Origin: Streptomyces roseoviridis
GTDB lineage: Bacteria > Actinomycetota > Actinomycetes > Streptomycetales > Streptomycetaceae
Assembly (NCBI RefSeq): GCF_039535235.1
Contig: NZ_BAAAWU010000001.1
Coordinates: 1,922,001-1,986,000 of the forward strand
Reading direction: 5' to 3'
DNA length: 64,000 bases
Shown here one piece after another: positions 1-7,628 of the stretch. The notes below the pieces were generated by a model. It saw only the letters and a program-made list of their open reading frames with translations, searched no databases and was not told where the DNA came from. Each line of letters begins with the position of its first letter. The stretch's first letter is position 1. The position numbers and the translations under genes were made by a program.

Positions 1-17
1 CGGGTGAGGGGGGACAT
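1..17 (-). CDS. 5' end of the next type VII locus gene (partial)
   Basis: An ATG at position 17 on the minus strand opens a frame (M-S-P-L-T...) that runs off the window edge. An AGGAG lies nine bases upstream of it and overlaps the stop region of the gene at 30-1400. This looks like a downstream cistron of the same operon. Only five codons are visible, so no product can be named. Confidence 0.45.
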
Positions 18-29
18 CAGAGAGTGCTC

Positions 30-1400
30 CTAGTCGATGACGGGCGGGACGATCGGGCGCTGGCCCGAGTTCCACGTCTCTTCGTCCTCGGACAGGTAGT
101 CGGGCCGACGGCGCGACGAACGCCGCTCCTCCTGGCCCGGCTCCGTCGAGGCGGGCGGACGGACGAGGCCCGTACCGCCGGGCGTGAACGCCGAGCGTCC
201 CGTGACTCCGGACGCCGAGGGACCTCCCACGGTTCCGCCTGGCTGCGTCGCCAGACGACGACCGGAACCAGCGCCCGGCCCACCAGTGGGAGCGCCGGGC
301 CCCATGGCACCAGGAGCGTGCAGACCGGCCGCACCGCGACCGTACTGAGAGGCCCTCTCCTCGCCGATGACGGTGGCCATGGGCGGCCTCCCCACCGGCT
401 GGCCCATGCCGGGGCGACCGGGCACCTGGCGCCCACCGGTGATGCCCTCGGCCCGAGGCCCCGGACCCAGCGGGCTGGGCGAGAACGGGTTGCTCCGACC
501 GGCAGGGCCCGGAAGACCCGGGTGGGACGTCCGGCCCTGCGGACCGATCTGGGGATTGGTCTGCGGCCCGAGCGGCGGAGCGACCGGCGGCAGCACGACC
601 GGCTGCGGGCCGTTCGTCGACGGCGGCTGCACGGCCGGAGGCTGCACCGTGGGCTTGGTCGGCGTCTCCGGCGTGATGGTCACCGAGTCGAGGTTGGTGT
701 CGACCTCGGACTCCGGCGGACGGGTCGGCGCGGTCGGTGGCAGGGTGATGCGCTCGTCGCGGATCTGCCGGTCGGTGCCGTTGCTGGTGATCGACTCGTC
801 GGCGCGACGGAGAGACGTGTGGCTGGACTCAGTCGAGCCCGTACCCGTACCCGAGTGGGTGCCGGAGCCGGTACCGCTCCCCGTTCCAATCTCGCGCTCA
901 GAGACCCAGACCTCACCGGTCATCGGCTTGAAGTCCGGCTGCCGCTCCGACGAAATCCGGTTGTTCGTCGCCGTGTAGTACGACGACAGCCGCCGCATCG
1001 CCGCGATCGCTTCCTGAAGCTTCGGGCCCGTCTCCGCCTCCTGGCGGGCCTTCTCCTTCTCCGGGTCCGCGAAGCACATGCCCGCCGGCTTCGGCACGGA
1101 GGACTTCGCCTCCCGCAGTGCCGCGCCCGCGCGCTTCATCTCCTCGGAGACGACCTTGGTGAAGTCGCCCAGGACGAGCGTCTCCGAGACCATGCCGGCG
1201 CCCCACTTGCGGAACGCCTCGGCGCCCTCGCCCTCCCACTGGACGCGGGAGATGTAGTGGCGCAGGTCGGCCGCGATGTCGAGGATCTTCGGCACCGCCG
1301 CCGCGAGGGCCTCGCCGGTGCTGGTGATCTCCTCGGGCTTGGCGGACGCGATCATCGCGTACAGGGCGTCCAGGGACTTGCCCTCGAACTCTCCAGACAT
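30..1400 (-). CDS. Type VII secretion substrate-like protein (PPE/WXG-like, Pro-rich tail)
   Basis: This 456-residue protein has two parts. Residues 1-170 are helical with a WXG100/PPE-type character: regularly spaced hydrophobics, a VQWEGEGAEAF segment near residue 52 and no signal peptide. Residues 180-450 are Pro/Gly/Arg-rich and probably disordered. That is the usual plan of long ESX substrates, where the helical hairpin pairs with a small partner. It sits 18 bp after the small protein at 1419-1904, with which it probably forms an operon and perhaps a secreted pair. Neighbouring mycP, eccB and eccE place it in the secretion locus. The substrate role is inferred. It could instead be a cytosolic component. 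Confidence 0.7.
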   Translation of the reverse strand: MSGEFEGKSLDALYAMIASAKPEEITSTGEALAAAVPKILDIAADLRHYISRVQWEGEGAEAFRKWGAGMVSETLVLGDFTKVVSEEMKRAGAALREAKSSVPKPAGMCFADPEKEKARQEAETGPKLQEAIAAMRRLSSYYTATNNRISSERQPDFKPMTGEVWVSEREIGTGSGTGSGTHSGTGTGSTESSHTSLRRADESITSNGTDRQIRDERITLPPTAPTRPPESEVDTNLDSVTITPETPTKPTVQPPAVQPPSTNGPQPVVLPPVAPPLGPQTNPQIGPQGRTSHPGLPGPAGRSNPFSPSPLGPGPRAEGITGGRQVPGRPGMGQPVGRPPMATVIGEERASQYGRGAAGLHAPGAMGPGAPTGGPGAGSGRRLATQPGGTVGGPSASGVTGRSAFTPGGTGLVRPPASTEPGQEERRSSRRRPDYLSEDEETWNSGQRPIVPPVID

Positions 1401-1418
1401 CTTGGTGCACTCCCCCGC

Positions 1419-1904
1419 TTAGCTGAATCCGCCGGAATCGCCGGTGTTGGTCGTCGGCTTGGGCGCCGGCTGGTTCGGGCCGGCCGGGCCGGCCGGGCCG
1501 GTCGCCGGCTGCTGACCGCCGCCGTGGCGCTCTTCGTAGTCTTCCTTGGTGCGCTTCTGGATCTCCGCGAAGCGCTGGCGCTCCTCTTCGTCCACGCCCG
1601 CGTAGCCCTTGTCGGCGATCTGGGCCCGGATTCCCATGGCCTCGATCGTCTCGCCGAAGATCCGCGTCAGCTCCTCGAGCCGCGTGCGCACCTTCTCGTA
1701 CGCCCCGTGGAGCTCGGTCGCCGCGGCGAAGCCCGTCCCGTACGAGTCCGCCGTGACCTTCTGCTCGCCGATCTTCTTGTGCTCGGCGGGTGAGCCCTTC
1801 AGATCGTCGACCAGCTTCTGCATGCGTGACTGGAAGGTCTGGAGGGTGACGTCCCCGACTTCCAGACCCTGCTTGCCACTGCCGTCCCCGTTCGGCCCTG
1901 CCAC
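1419..1904 (-). CDS. Small WXG100-like type VII locus protein
   Basis: This 161-residue protein has an N-terminal helical region (about residues 15-115) with alternating hydrophobics typical of ESAT-6-like folds. A Gly/Pro/Gln-rich tail follows. No W-x-G turn is present. The turn region instead reads around F-G-E-T and Y-G-T-G-F, so it is at best a divergent member. The start is a GTG. A sigma-70-type promoter lies about 35 bp upstream, making this the first gene of the minus-strand unit that also includes the PPE-like gene. A secreted partner or chaperone role is inferred from size and location only. Confidence 0.65.
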   Translation of the reverse strand: MAGPNGDGSGKQGLEVGDVTLQTFQSRMQKLVDDLKGSPAEHKKIGEQKVTADSYGTGFAAATELHGAYEKVRTRLEELTRIFGETIEAMGIRAQIADKGYAGVDEEERQRFAEIQKRTKEDYEERHGGGQQPATGPAGPAGPNQPAPKPTTNTGDSGGFS

Positions 1905-1939
1905 TTCAGTTCCCCCTCGTCACACGCTCGAACTCGCTC

Positions 1940-1968
1940 ACTCTAACGACTTGGTACGACAGTTCCAA
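1940..1968 (-). promoter_or_regulatory. Candidate HrdB-type promoter for the substrate-like gene pair
   Basis: On the minus strand, TTGGAA (1968-1963) is followed by a 17-base spacer and TAGAGT (1945-1940). This is a good match to the vegetative -35/-10 pattern. It would start transcription about 30 bp before the GTG at 1904. It would separate expression of the two substrate-like genes from the mycosin/eccB unit upstream. Confidence 0.5.
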
Positions 1969-2018
1969 CTGCAAAGCTACCTAGGTATTCCTACTTACGA
2001 CATGCCGCATGTGACGGC

Positions 2019-3311
2019 TCATCGGATGGCCCCGCGTCGCCGGCTGTCGCGGATGACGACGGCCGTCCCGGACACCACCGCGACCAGCACCGCGCCGATG
2101 CCCAGTGCGTAGGTGGCGAGGCGTTCGGAGCGCTCCTGGGGAGTCTCCGACATCGCCATGTGGGCCGGTTCGGGCGCGGGTGGCTTCGGGGGGCCGGGGT
2201 CCGGGGTGGGACCGGACGGTGGTGGTTCGGGACCGTCGGCGAGTGCCCGTACGGGGTCGACGACTCCCCAACCGACGTGGTTGTCACGGCCGTTGATGGA
2301 GCGGATGGCCGTCTGCTCGATTCTCGTCACGATCTGCGCGGCCGTCCACTGCGGGTACTTGGCGCGCAGCAGTGCCGCGACGCCCGCGACGTACGGGGCC
2401 GAGAAGCTGGTCCCGTTGTCGACGCACTGACCGCCGCCGGGCACCGTGGAGACCATGTCGACGCCCGGTGCGGCGACGCCGACGAAGGTGCCGGACTGGG
2501 AGAACGCGGCGCGTTCGTTGTTGCGGTCGGAGGAGGCGACGGCCAGGACGCCCGGGAAGGCCGCGGGGTAGGTGTTCTTGAGCTTGCCGTCCATGCCGTC
2601 GTTGCCGGCGGAGGCGACGACCACCACGTTCTTGGCGAGGGCGCGGGCCACCGCCTTGGCCATGAGCGATTCGGGACCGAGCGGCTGGGTGGTGTCCTGG
2701 GAGATGTTGATGACGTGGGCGCCCTTGTCGACCGCGTGGTCGATGGCCTGCGCCATGGTGTCGGACTTGCCGCTGTTCTTCTCGTCGTTCTGCCGGATCG
2801 GGATGATCGTCGCCTCGGGAGCGAGGCCGACGAAGCCGGTGCCCTTGCGGGGCCTGGCGGCGATGATGCCGGCGACCTTGGTGCCGTGGCCGACCTCGTC
2901 GACGGTCCCGTCGGTCTTGCCGCGCTGGTCGTTGCCGCTGCTCGCGCTCTCCTTGTCGGGCTTCAGGTAGTCCTTGCCGAGTCTGGCGTCGACGGCGGGC
3001 TTGAGCTGCGGGTTGACGTCGTCGACGCCGGTGTCGATGACGGCGACCTTGACGCCCTTGCCCTTGGTGTCCTGCCACAGCTCGTCGAGCAGCACCCGCT
3101 GGAGCGACCAGGGGATGCCCTCGATCTGCTTCTTCATCGGGAAGGTGCACTCACCGCTGCCGTCTATGTCCACCGGGCTCTCGGCGGCCGCGGGCGGCGC
3201 CGCCAGGAGGCCGGTCAGGGTCGCGGCCGCGAGCAGGGCGGCCGCACGCCGGGGCGCCGCGCCCCGCGCCGTCGCCGCGACCCGTGTCCTCGCCGTATCT
3301 CGTGTCGTCAC
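2019..3311 (-). CDS. mycP: Type VII secretion-associated serine protease, mycosin
   Basis: This is a membrane-anchored subtilisin-family (S8) protease of the ESX machinery, 430 residues from the chosen GTG. It has a signal peptide (about 1-43, Ala-rich, ending PAAAES) and a full triad: Asp93 in VIDTG, His142 in GHGT and Ser302 in GTSFSAP, with oxyanion Asn237. A Pro-rich linker (363-382) and one C-terminal membrane helix (about 402-420) with an Arg-rich end follow. In mycobacteria mycosins cap the secretion complex on the outer face and process substrates. The GTG at 3311 has GAGGGG at good spacing. The alternative GTG at 3326 forms a GTGA overlap with the eccB stop. Translation is probably coupled to eccB. 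Confidence 0.92.
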   Translation of the reverse strand: MTTRDTARTRVAATARGAAPRRAAALLAAATLTGLLAAPPAAAESPVDIDGSGECTFPMKKQIEGIPWSLQRVLLDELWQDTKGKGVKVAVIDTGVDDVNPQLKPAVDARLGKDYLKPDKESASSGNDQRGKTDGTVDEVGHGTKVAGIIAARPRKGTGFVGLAPEATIIPIRQNDEKNSGKSDTMAQAIDHAVDKGAHVINISQDTTQPLGPESLMAKAVARALAKNVVVVASAGNDGMDGKLKNTYPAAFPGVLAVASSDRNNERAAFSQSGTFVGVAAPGVDMVSTVPGGGQCVDNGTSFSAPYVAGVAALLRAKYPQWTAAQIVTRIEQTAIRSINGRDNHVGWGVVDPVRALADGPEPPPSGPTPDPGPPKPPAPEPAHMAMSETPQERSERLATYALGIGAVLVAVVSGTAVVIRDSRRRGAIR

Positions 3312-3322
3312 CTCGCGCCCCC

Positions 3323-4867
3323 TCACGAACCCTGCGGCTGACGTGCGCTGTTGGTGTCGAGACGCGGGCCCTTCGACAGGAACTCCGACCACTCCAGCGG
3401 TACGAGGACCGGGGTGACCTTCTCGTAGCCGAGACGCTTCTGGGCGTCGCTGGGTTCCGGACGCCCGTCGCTCTGCTGGTTCTGTTCGGGGGCGCCGATC
3501 TCGGAGCGGCCCGAGTCGCTGTCCCCGTTGGCCTGCACCGCGTAGCGCAGTCCGGTGTCGGTGACGAGGAAGAGCGAGCCGTCGGGCCGGGACTGGTTGC
3601 CCTGCACCTGGGTGTAGAGCAGGCCGGTGCCGGGGGTGACGTACGTGCTGGTGCCGCCGGCCGTGATGTCCGCGGGGTACTTGGTGCCGGCCCAGGTGGA
3701 GAGGGTGGGCCGGCCCTTGGAGTCCACGCTCTCCAGGACGGAGCAGATGGTGTCGCGGGAGCCCGCGCCGCCCACCGAGTTGACCTGGGCGGACTTGACC
3801 TCGGGCCAGCGCAGGCCGGCGCCGAAGTACGCGGAGTCGGGGCTGAGCGAGACCTGGTCGACGGCGGAGGGCTCGCCCTTCATGTCGAGCATGTCGGTCT
3901 GCGGGGAGTTGATGAGCAGCCAGGCGGTGAAGCCGGAGACCGGCTGCACCTTGCCCTGGAGCACCACGTAGTGCTGGGGTCCGGATCCGGTCTGGGCGAG
4001 GAGCACCATGCCGACCCTGTCCTGCGCGGGGGTGAGTCCGCCGTCGACGTGGGCGTCGGCGCCGACCGGGCCGGGGATCTGCGGGAAGTCGACGGGGCTG
4101 CCGGTCTTCAGGGTGGCCAGCCAGTCGTCGGTGACCTGCTGCGGCTCGCGGTTGACGCCGAAGAGGGTGGTGGTGAGGCCCTTGGCCTCGTCGTTGACGA
4201 GGTACTTGGTGCCGGTGTGGTCGACCAGGTACTGGGCGCTGTCCTTCTGCCCCTTGACGTAGAGGATCTGTCCGGCCTTCAGCTTGCTGCTGTTGTCGGT
4301 GCGGCCGAGGTCGCGCTTGGCGAAGAGGAAGGTGGCCTTCTGCACGCTGCCGCCGTTGCCGCCGCCCGGCTGCTCGCACACGGCCCAGCGCTTGGCGGTG
4401 CCGGCGTCGGGCGCGCCGGGGAGGCGGTCGGGGGCGTACGGGATGCCGAGGATCGGGCCGCGCGGCGGCTTGCCCTCGTCCAGGGTCTTGTCGTCGACCT
4501 GGATGACCTGGAAGTCGTCCGGGTTCAGCAGCAGCCGGGCGGAGGCGAGGTTGAGGACCGGGTGGAGGAGGGTCTTCTTGTCCTTGCCCTTGCCGGTGGT
4601 GAGGACGACGTAGCGGGTGGTGGACTGCTTGCCGACGATCACCTTGGTGCCGGGCTCGTCCCACCCCTTGGGCGCGGTGGGCTTGAACATGCCCCAGGCG
4701 CCGAAGCCGGCGATGACGAGCGCGCCGACGATGAGCCCGGGGAGCACCGCGCGCAGCGGCCGGGGCGCCCCCTCCTCCGTACCGGAGGGAGAGGGTTGGA
4801 GGAATGCCGCGACCGTGCGCTTCTTCGCAAAGGTGTACGCGTTGAGCTCGTCCCGCCGTGATGCCAT
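3323..4867 (-). CDS. eccB: Type VII secretion protein EccB
   Basis: This 514-residue core component of the ESX inner-membrane complex has a short basic cytosolic N terminus that opens with the family-typical RRDELNAYTFAKKR. One transmembrane helix lies at about residues 40-60, and a large extracytoplasmic domain fills the rest. Length and layout match the EccB family. Known EccB proteins form the periplasmic dimers of the secretion complex. The start is the ATG at 4867. The gene is divergent from eccE and immediately upstream of mycP, an arrangement usual in streptomycete ESX loci. A Gln/Pro-rich end (residues 450-514) is probably flexible. Confidence 0.92.
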   Translation of the reverse strand: MASRRDELNAYTFAKKRTVAAFLQPSPSGTEEGAPRPLRAVLPGLIVGALVIAGFGAWGMFKPTAPKGWDEPGTKVIVGKQSTTRYVVLTTGKGKDKKTLLHPVLNLASARLLLNPDDFQVIQVDDKTLDEGKPPRGPILGIPYAPDRLPGAPDAGTAKRWAVCEQPGGGNGGSVQKATFLFAKRDLGRTDNSSKLKAGQILYVKGQKDSAQYLVDHTGTKYLVNDEAKGLTTTLFGVNREPQQVTDDWLATLKTGSPVDFPQIPGPVGADAHVDGGLTPAQDRVGMVLLAQTGSGPQHYVVLQGKVQPVSGFTAWLLINSPQTDMLDMKGEPSAVDQVSLSPDSAYFGAGLRWPEVKSAQVNSVGGAGSRDTICSVLESVDSKGRPTLSTWAGTKYPADITAGGTSTYVTPGTGLLYTQVQGNQSRPDGSLFLVTDTGLRYAVQANGDSDSGRSEIGAPEQNQQSDGRPEPSDAQKRLGYEKVTPVLVPLEWSEFLSKGPRLDTNSARQPQGS

Positions 4868-5058
4868 GAGTCCCCATTTTCGTCAGGCGCAGTCTTCGCG
4901 CGGGAGTCCGGGGAGCATGGCGCCCGGGCCCCGGCTGTCGGACCGGCCCCCTACTATGCCTGCTGTCCGTCCGTGCTCGTGGGGCGGGTAGGGTGATCCA
5001 GCCGCCAAAGGCCTGGCGAGCGAGGGTGATCGGGACGAATTGAGGGGGATTCTCCATC
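4868..5058. promoter_or_regulatory. Divergent control region between eccB and eccE
   Basis: This 191-bp gap separates two head-to-head type VII operons and must hold both promoters and leaders. The plus-strand leader has a GAGGGGG about ten bases before the eccE ATG. I could not pick out a convincing -35/-10 pair on either strand, and I see no long inverted repeat. Confidence 0.4.
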
Positions 5059-6384
5059 ATGGCTTCCGCGACGCGGACGCGGCCCGCTGCGGCCACGTCC
5101 ACTTCCGCGCCCCCCGCTGCCGCCTCGCAGGGGTCCGGTTCGCCGGTTCCGTCCTCGGTCTCGCCGAGGCTCCAGGCACGCCCGGGACACTTCGGTGCGT
5201 TCCGATTGCAACAGCTCGTGCTGATCGAGGTGGCGGCGGCGCTGCTGTTCGTCGCCGCGGTCGTCGACAAGCTTCTGCTCGTTCCGGCCGGTGTGGTCGC
5301 GGCGCTGCTGGTGCTGCTCGCGGTGGTGCGCCGGCACCGGCGTTCGCTGCCCGAGTGGCTCTCCACCTTCCTGGCGCTGCGGGCCCGCACCCGCCGGGCG
5401 GCCTCCTTCACCGTGCCGGAGGGCACGGAGCCGGGTCTCGCCCCGGTCGTGGAGTGCGACCCGGCGCTGCGTACGTACACGTACAGCGACCGTGACCGGC
5501 GGCCGATCGGGATGATCGGCGACGGCACCTTCCTCACCGCGGTCGTACGGGTCGAGTCCGAGGGCTCGGCGCTGCGCCCCGACCGCGCGGCGCGGCCGCT
5601 GCCGGTGGGCCTGGTCCGGGACGTGCTGTCGGTGGACGGCATCCGGCTGGAGTCCGCGCAGATCGTGCAGCACACGCAGCCCGCCCCGGCGCCGCATCTG
5701 CCCGCGCAGTCGATGGCCGCCCGCAACTACGTGCCGTTGCAGGCCCAGACGGGTTCGCCGGCGGTCCGCATCACCTGGATCGCGCTGAAGCTGGACCCCG
5801 AGCTGTGCCCGGAGGCGGTCGAGGCGCGCGGCGGGGGTCTGACGGGCGCGCAGAAGTGCCTGGTGCGGGCGGCGGACCAGCTGGCGAGCCGACTGTCCGG
5901 CGCCGGGTTCCGCGCCACGGTCCTCACCGAGCAGGAGCTCACCTCGGCCCTGGCCACCTCCACGTGCGCCAGCCCGATGGCGATAGCGCAGGCGGGCCGG
6001 GGCCAGGCTCCGGGCCGCCGCACCCAGGAGACGGCGCGCACCTGGCGGGTCGACGACCGGCGTCACACGACGTACTGGGTGGGACGCTGGCCCCAGCTGG
6101 GCGCGGCGGGCGGCGCGGGGGCGTCGATGCCGCAGCTGGTGGCGCTGCTCACCTCGCTGCCGGCGCTCGCGACGACCTTCAGCCTGACGCTGAGCGGTGG
6201 TGACCGTCAGGAGGTGACGGTCACCGGACATGTACGGATCACCGGGCGCAGCGACGAGGAACTGGTGGCCGCCCGGCACGAACTGGAGCGCGCGGCGCGC
6301 GGCGTGAAGACGGGTCTGGTGCGGCTGGACCGCGAACAGGTCCCGGGCATGCTGGCGACGCTGCCGCTGGGGGGTGCGCGCTGA
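5059..6384 (+). CDS. eccE: Type VII secretion protein EccE
   Basis: This 441-residue protein has a Ser/Ala/Pro-rich cytosolic leader (1-45), two closely spaced transmembrane helices (about 52-69 and 71-90) and then a soluble domain. That is the EccE topology. In mycobacterial ESX systems EccE sits at the edge of the membrane complex and stabilises it. The middle contains the family-like pattern FLTAVVRVES and a KLDPELCPEAVEARGGG stretch. It is first in the plus-strand unit and overlaps the following gene by one base in TGATG, so the two are translationally coupled. Confidence 0.88.
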   Translation: MASATRTRPAAATSTSAPPAAASQGSGSPVPSSVSPRLQARPGHFGAFRLQQLVLIEVAAALLFVAAVVDKLLLVPAGVVAALLVLLAVVRRHRRSLPEWLSTFLALRARTRRAASFTVPEGTEPGLAPVVECDPALRTYTYSDRDRRPIGMIGDGTFLTAVVRVESEGSALRPDRAARPLPVGLVRDVLSVDGIRLESAQIVQHTQPAPAPHLPAQSMAARNYVPLQAQTGSPAVRITWIALKLDPELCPEAVEARGGGLTGAQKCLVRAADQLASRLSGAGFRATVLTEQELTSALATSTCASPMAIAQAGRGQAPGRRTQETARTWRVDDRRHTTYWVGRWPQLGAAGGAGASMPQLVALLTSLPALATTFSLTLSGGDRQEVTVTGHVRITGRSDEELVAARHELERAARGVKTGLVRLDREQVPGMLATLPLGGAR

Positions 6385-7370
6385 TGACGACTCCGGCGAT
6401 GGGGCGGCCGGGTCCGGGCGGACCCGCGGCAGGCGGACCGGCAGGCGGACGTGTGGCGGGCGGGCCCGGTGCCGGTGGACAGCCGCACGGCGGGCCGGTG
6501 GCCGGTGGGCAGATGGCGGCCGGTGGGCCGGTGACGGGTGGTTTCGTGGCGGGCGGTGTGGCCGGTGGGGGCACGGCCGGGCCGTCGGGCGGGATGCCCG
6601 GCTCGGCGCCCGCGCGGCGGGGCCACGCGGGTGGCGGACGGGCCGCCCGGCGTACGGGGCGGGGGACGAAGCCCCGGTTCGGCTTCGGGCTCATCGGCCC
6701 GCGCCGCGACCGTCACTCCGTTCCCGTGGACCAACTGGACGCGCTGACGCTGCCGGTGGGCGACGACGGCGTGGTCGTCGGCGTGGACGCCGAGGGCCGG
6801 CCCGCGGTGCTCGGCATCAACCGGCCCAGCCCGTACGACGTCACGCTGATCGGCGGCCTGTGGACCGCGCAGGTCCTGGCGCTGCGGGCGGCGGCCACCG
6901 GCGCGCGCATCGCGGTGGAGACCGGCCGGGCGCAGGCATGGACGGCGCTCGCCCAGGCGGCCGGAGGCGGCCAGCCCTGCGTCACCCTGCACGACGTGGG
7001 CCGGGTGCCGCCGCAGGGCGCGTCGGCGGGCAGCCCCGTGGTCGTCGTCCGCGACTGCGGCATGCGGCCGCCGCGCGGCCGGGTCGTCTCCGCCCCCTGG
7101 CAGTCGGTCGTCACCCTCCTCCCCTATCTGAGCCCGGTCGCCCCGCGGCTGCTGGAGAAGTCCTCCCTCGTCGGGGTGCAGCGGGTCTCCCCCGACGAGG
7201 CCGCGCAGATCGGCCGCATCATGGGCCTGCAGCGCGCGGAGTGGGAGGCGCTGTCCACGCTGGCCGACGGGGTCACGCTCTGGTGCACGCCGGGCGACCG
7301 GCAGTTCGTGATGACGCAGGCCACGGACGCCGAGACCGGACTGCTGGGCGGCGCCCGCCGCATGGACTGA
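6384..7370 (+). CDS. Uncharacterised type VII locus protein with Gly/Pro-rich N terminus
   Basis: I do not recognise this 328-residue protein. Residues 1-90 are Gly/Pro/Ala/Val-rich with repeated AGGP/VAGG units and end in a basic patch (RRTGRGTKPRFGF). Residues 95-328 look folded, starting IGPRRDRHSVPVDQLDALTL and containing alternating beta-like and helical stretches, a TLIGGLW segment and a conserved-looking DCGMRPPRGR turn. No membrane helix, signal peptide or nucleotide-binding motif is visible. The start overlaps the eccE stop and the gene ends before the EspI-like gene. An accessory cytosolic role in the ESX system is inferred from position. Confidence 0.8.
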   Translation: MTTPAMGRPGPGGPAAGGPAGGRVAGGPGAGGQPHGGPVAGGQMAAGGPVTGGFVAGGVAGGGTAGPSGGMPGSAPARRGHAGGGRAARRTGRGTKPRFGFGLIGPRRDRHSVPVDQLDALTLPVGDDGVVVGVDAEGRPAVLGINRPSPYDVTLIGGLWTAQVLALRAAATGARIAVETGRAQAWTALAQAAGGGQPCVTLHDVGRVPPQGASAGSPVVVVRDCGMRPPRGRVVSAPWQSVVTLLPYLSPVAPRLLEKSSLVGVQRVSPDEAAQIGRIMGLQRAEWEALSTLADGVTLWCTPGDRQFVMTQATDAETGLLGGARRMD

Positions 7371-7628
7371 CCCGGGCCGGACCCGGGGGAACACACGAGA
7401 ACCACACCGGAACCCCACGAGATCCAGCCGAACCTGTCCGCTTTTGTAGGGGTTCGGGGCATCCGGGGTTTCACTCTCCGGTACCTGCGGGTCACTTGGG
7501 GGCGCGCGCCGTCGGCGCGAGGACCGGCGGCGGGCCGACGGCCCTGCCCGGCGGACCCGGTTGGCGTTTAGGGTGGGATGTGCCCGCCCACGACTGCACA
7601 AGGGTGCGCGACCACACCAGGAGGCAAA

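Noticed and set aside
24..1793. 589-codon plus-strand frame opposite the substrate-like genes
   Set aside because: It is the mirror of two well-supported minus-strand genes, is Arg-rich with no domain, and lacks a ribosome binding site. High GC makes such antisense frames common.
7371..7628. Possible promoter or small gene before the EspI-like gene
   Set aside because: A TAGGGT hexamer occurs near 7569 but no -35 stands at the right distance, and no short frame with a ribosome binding site is present.
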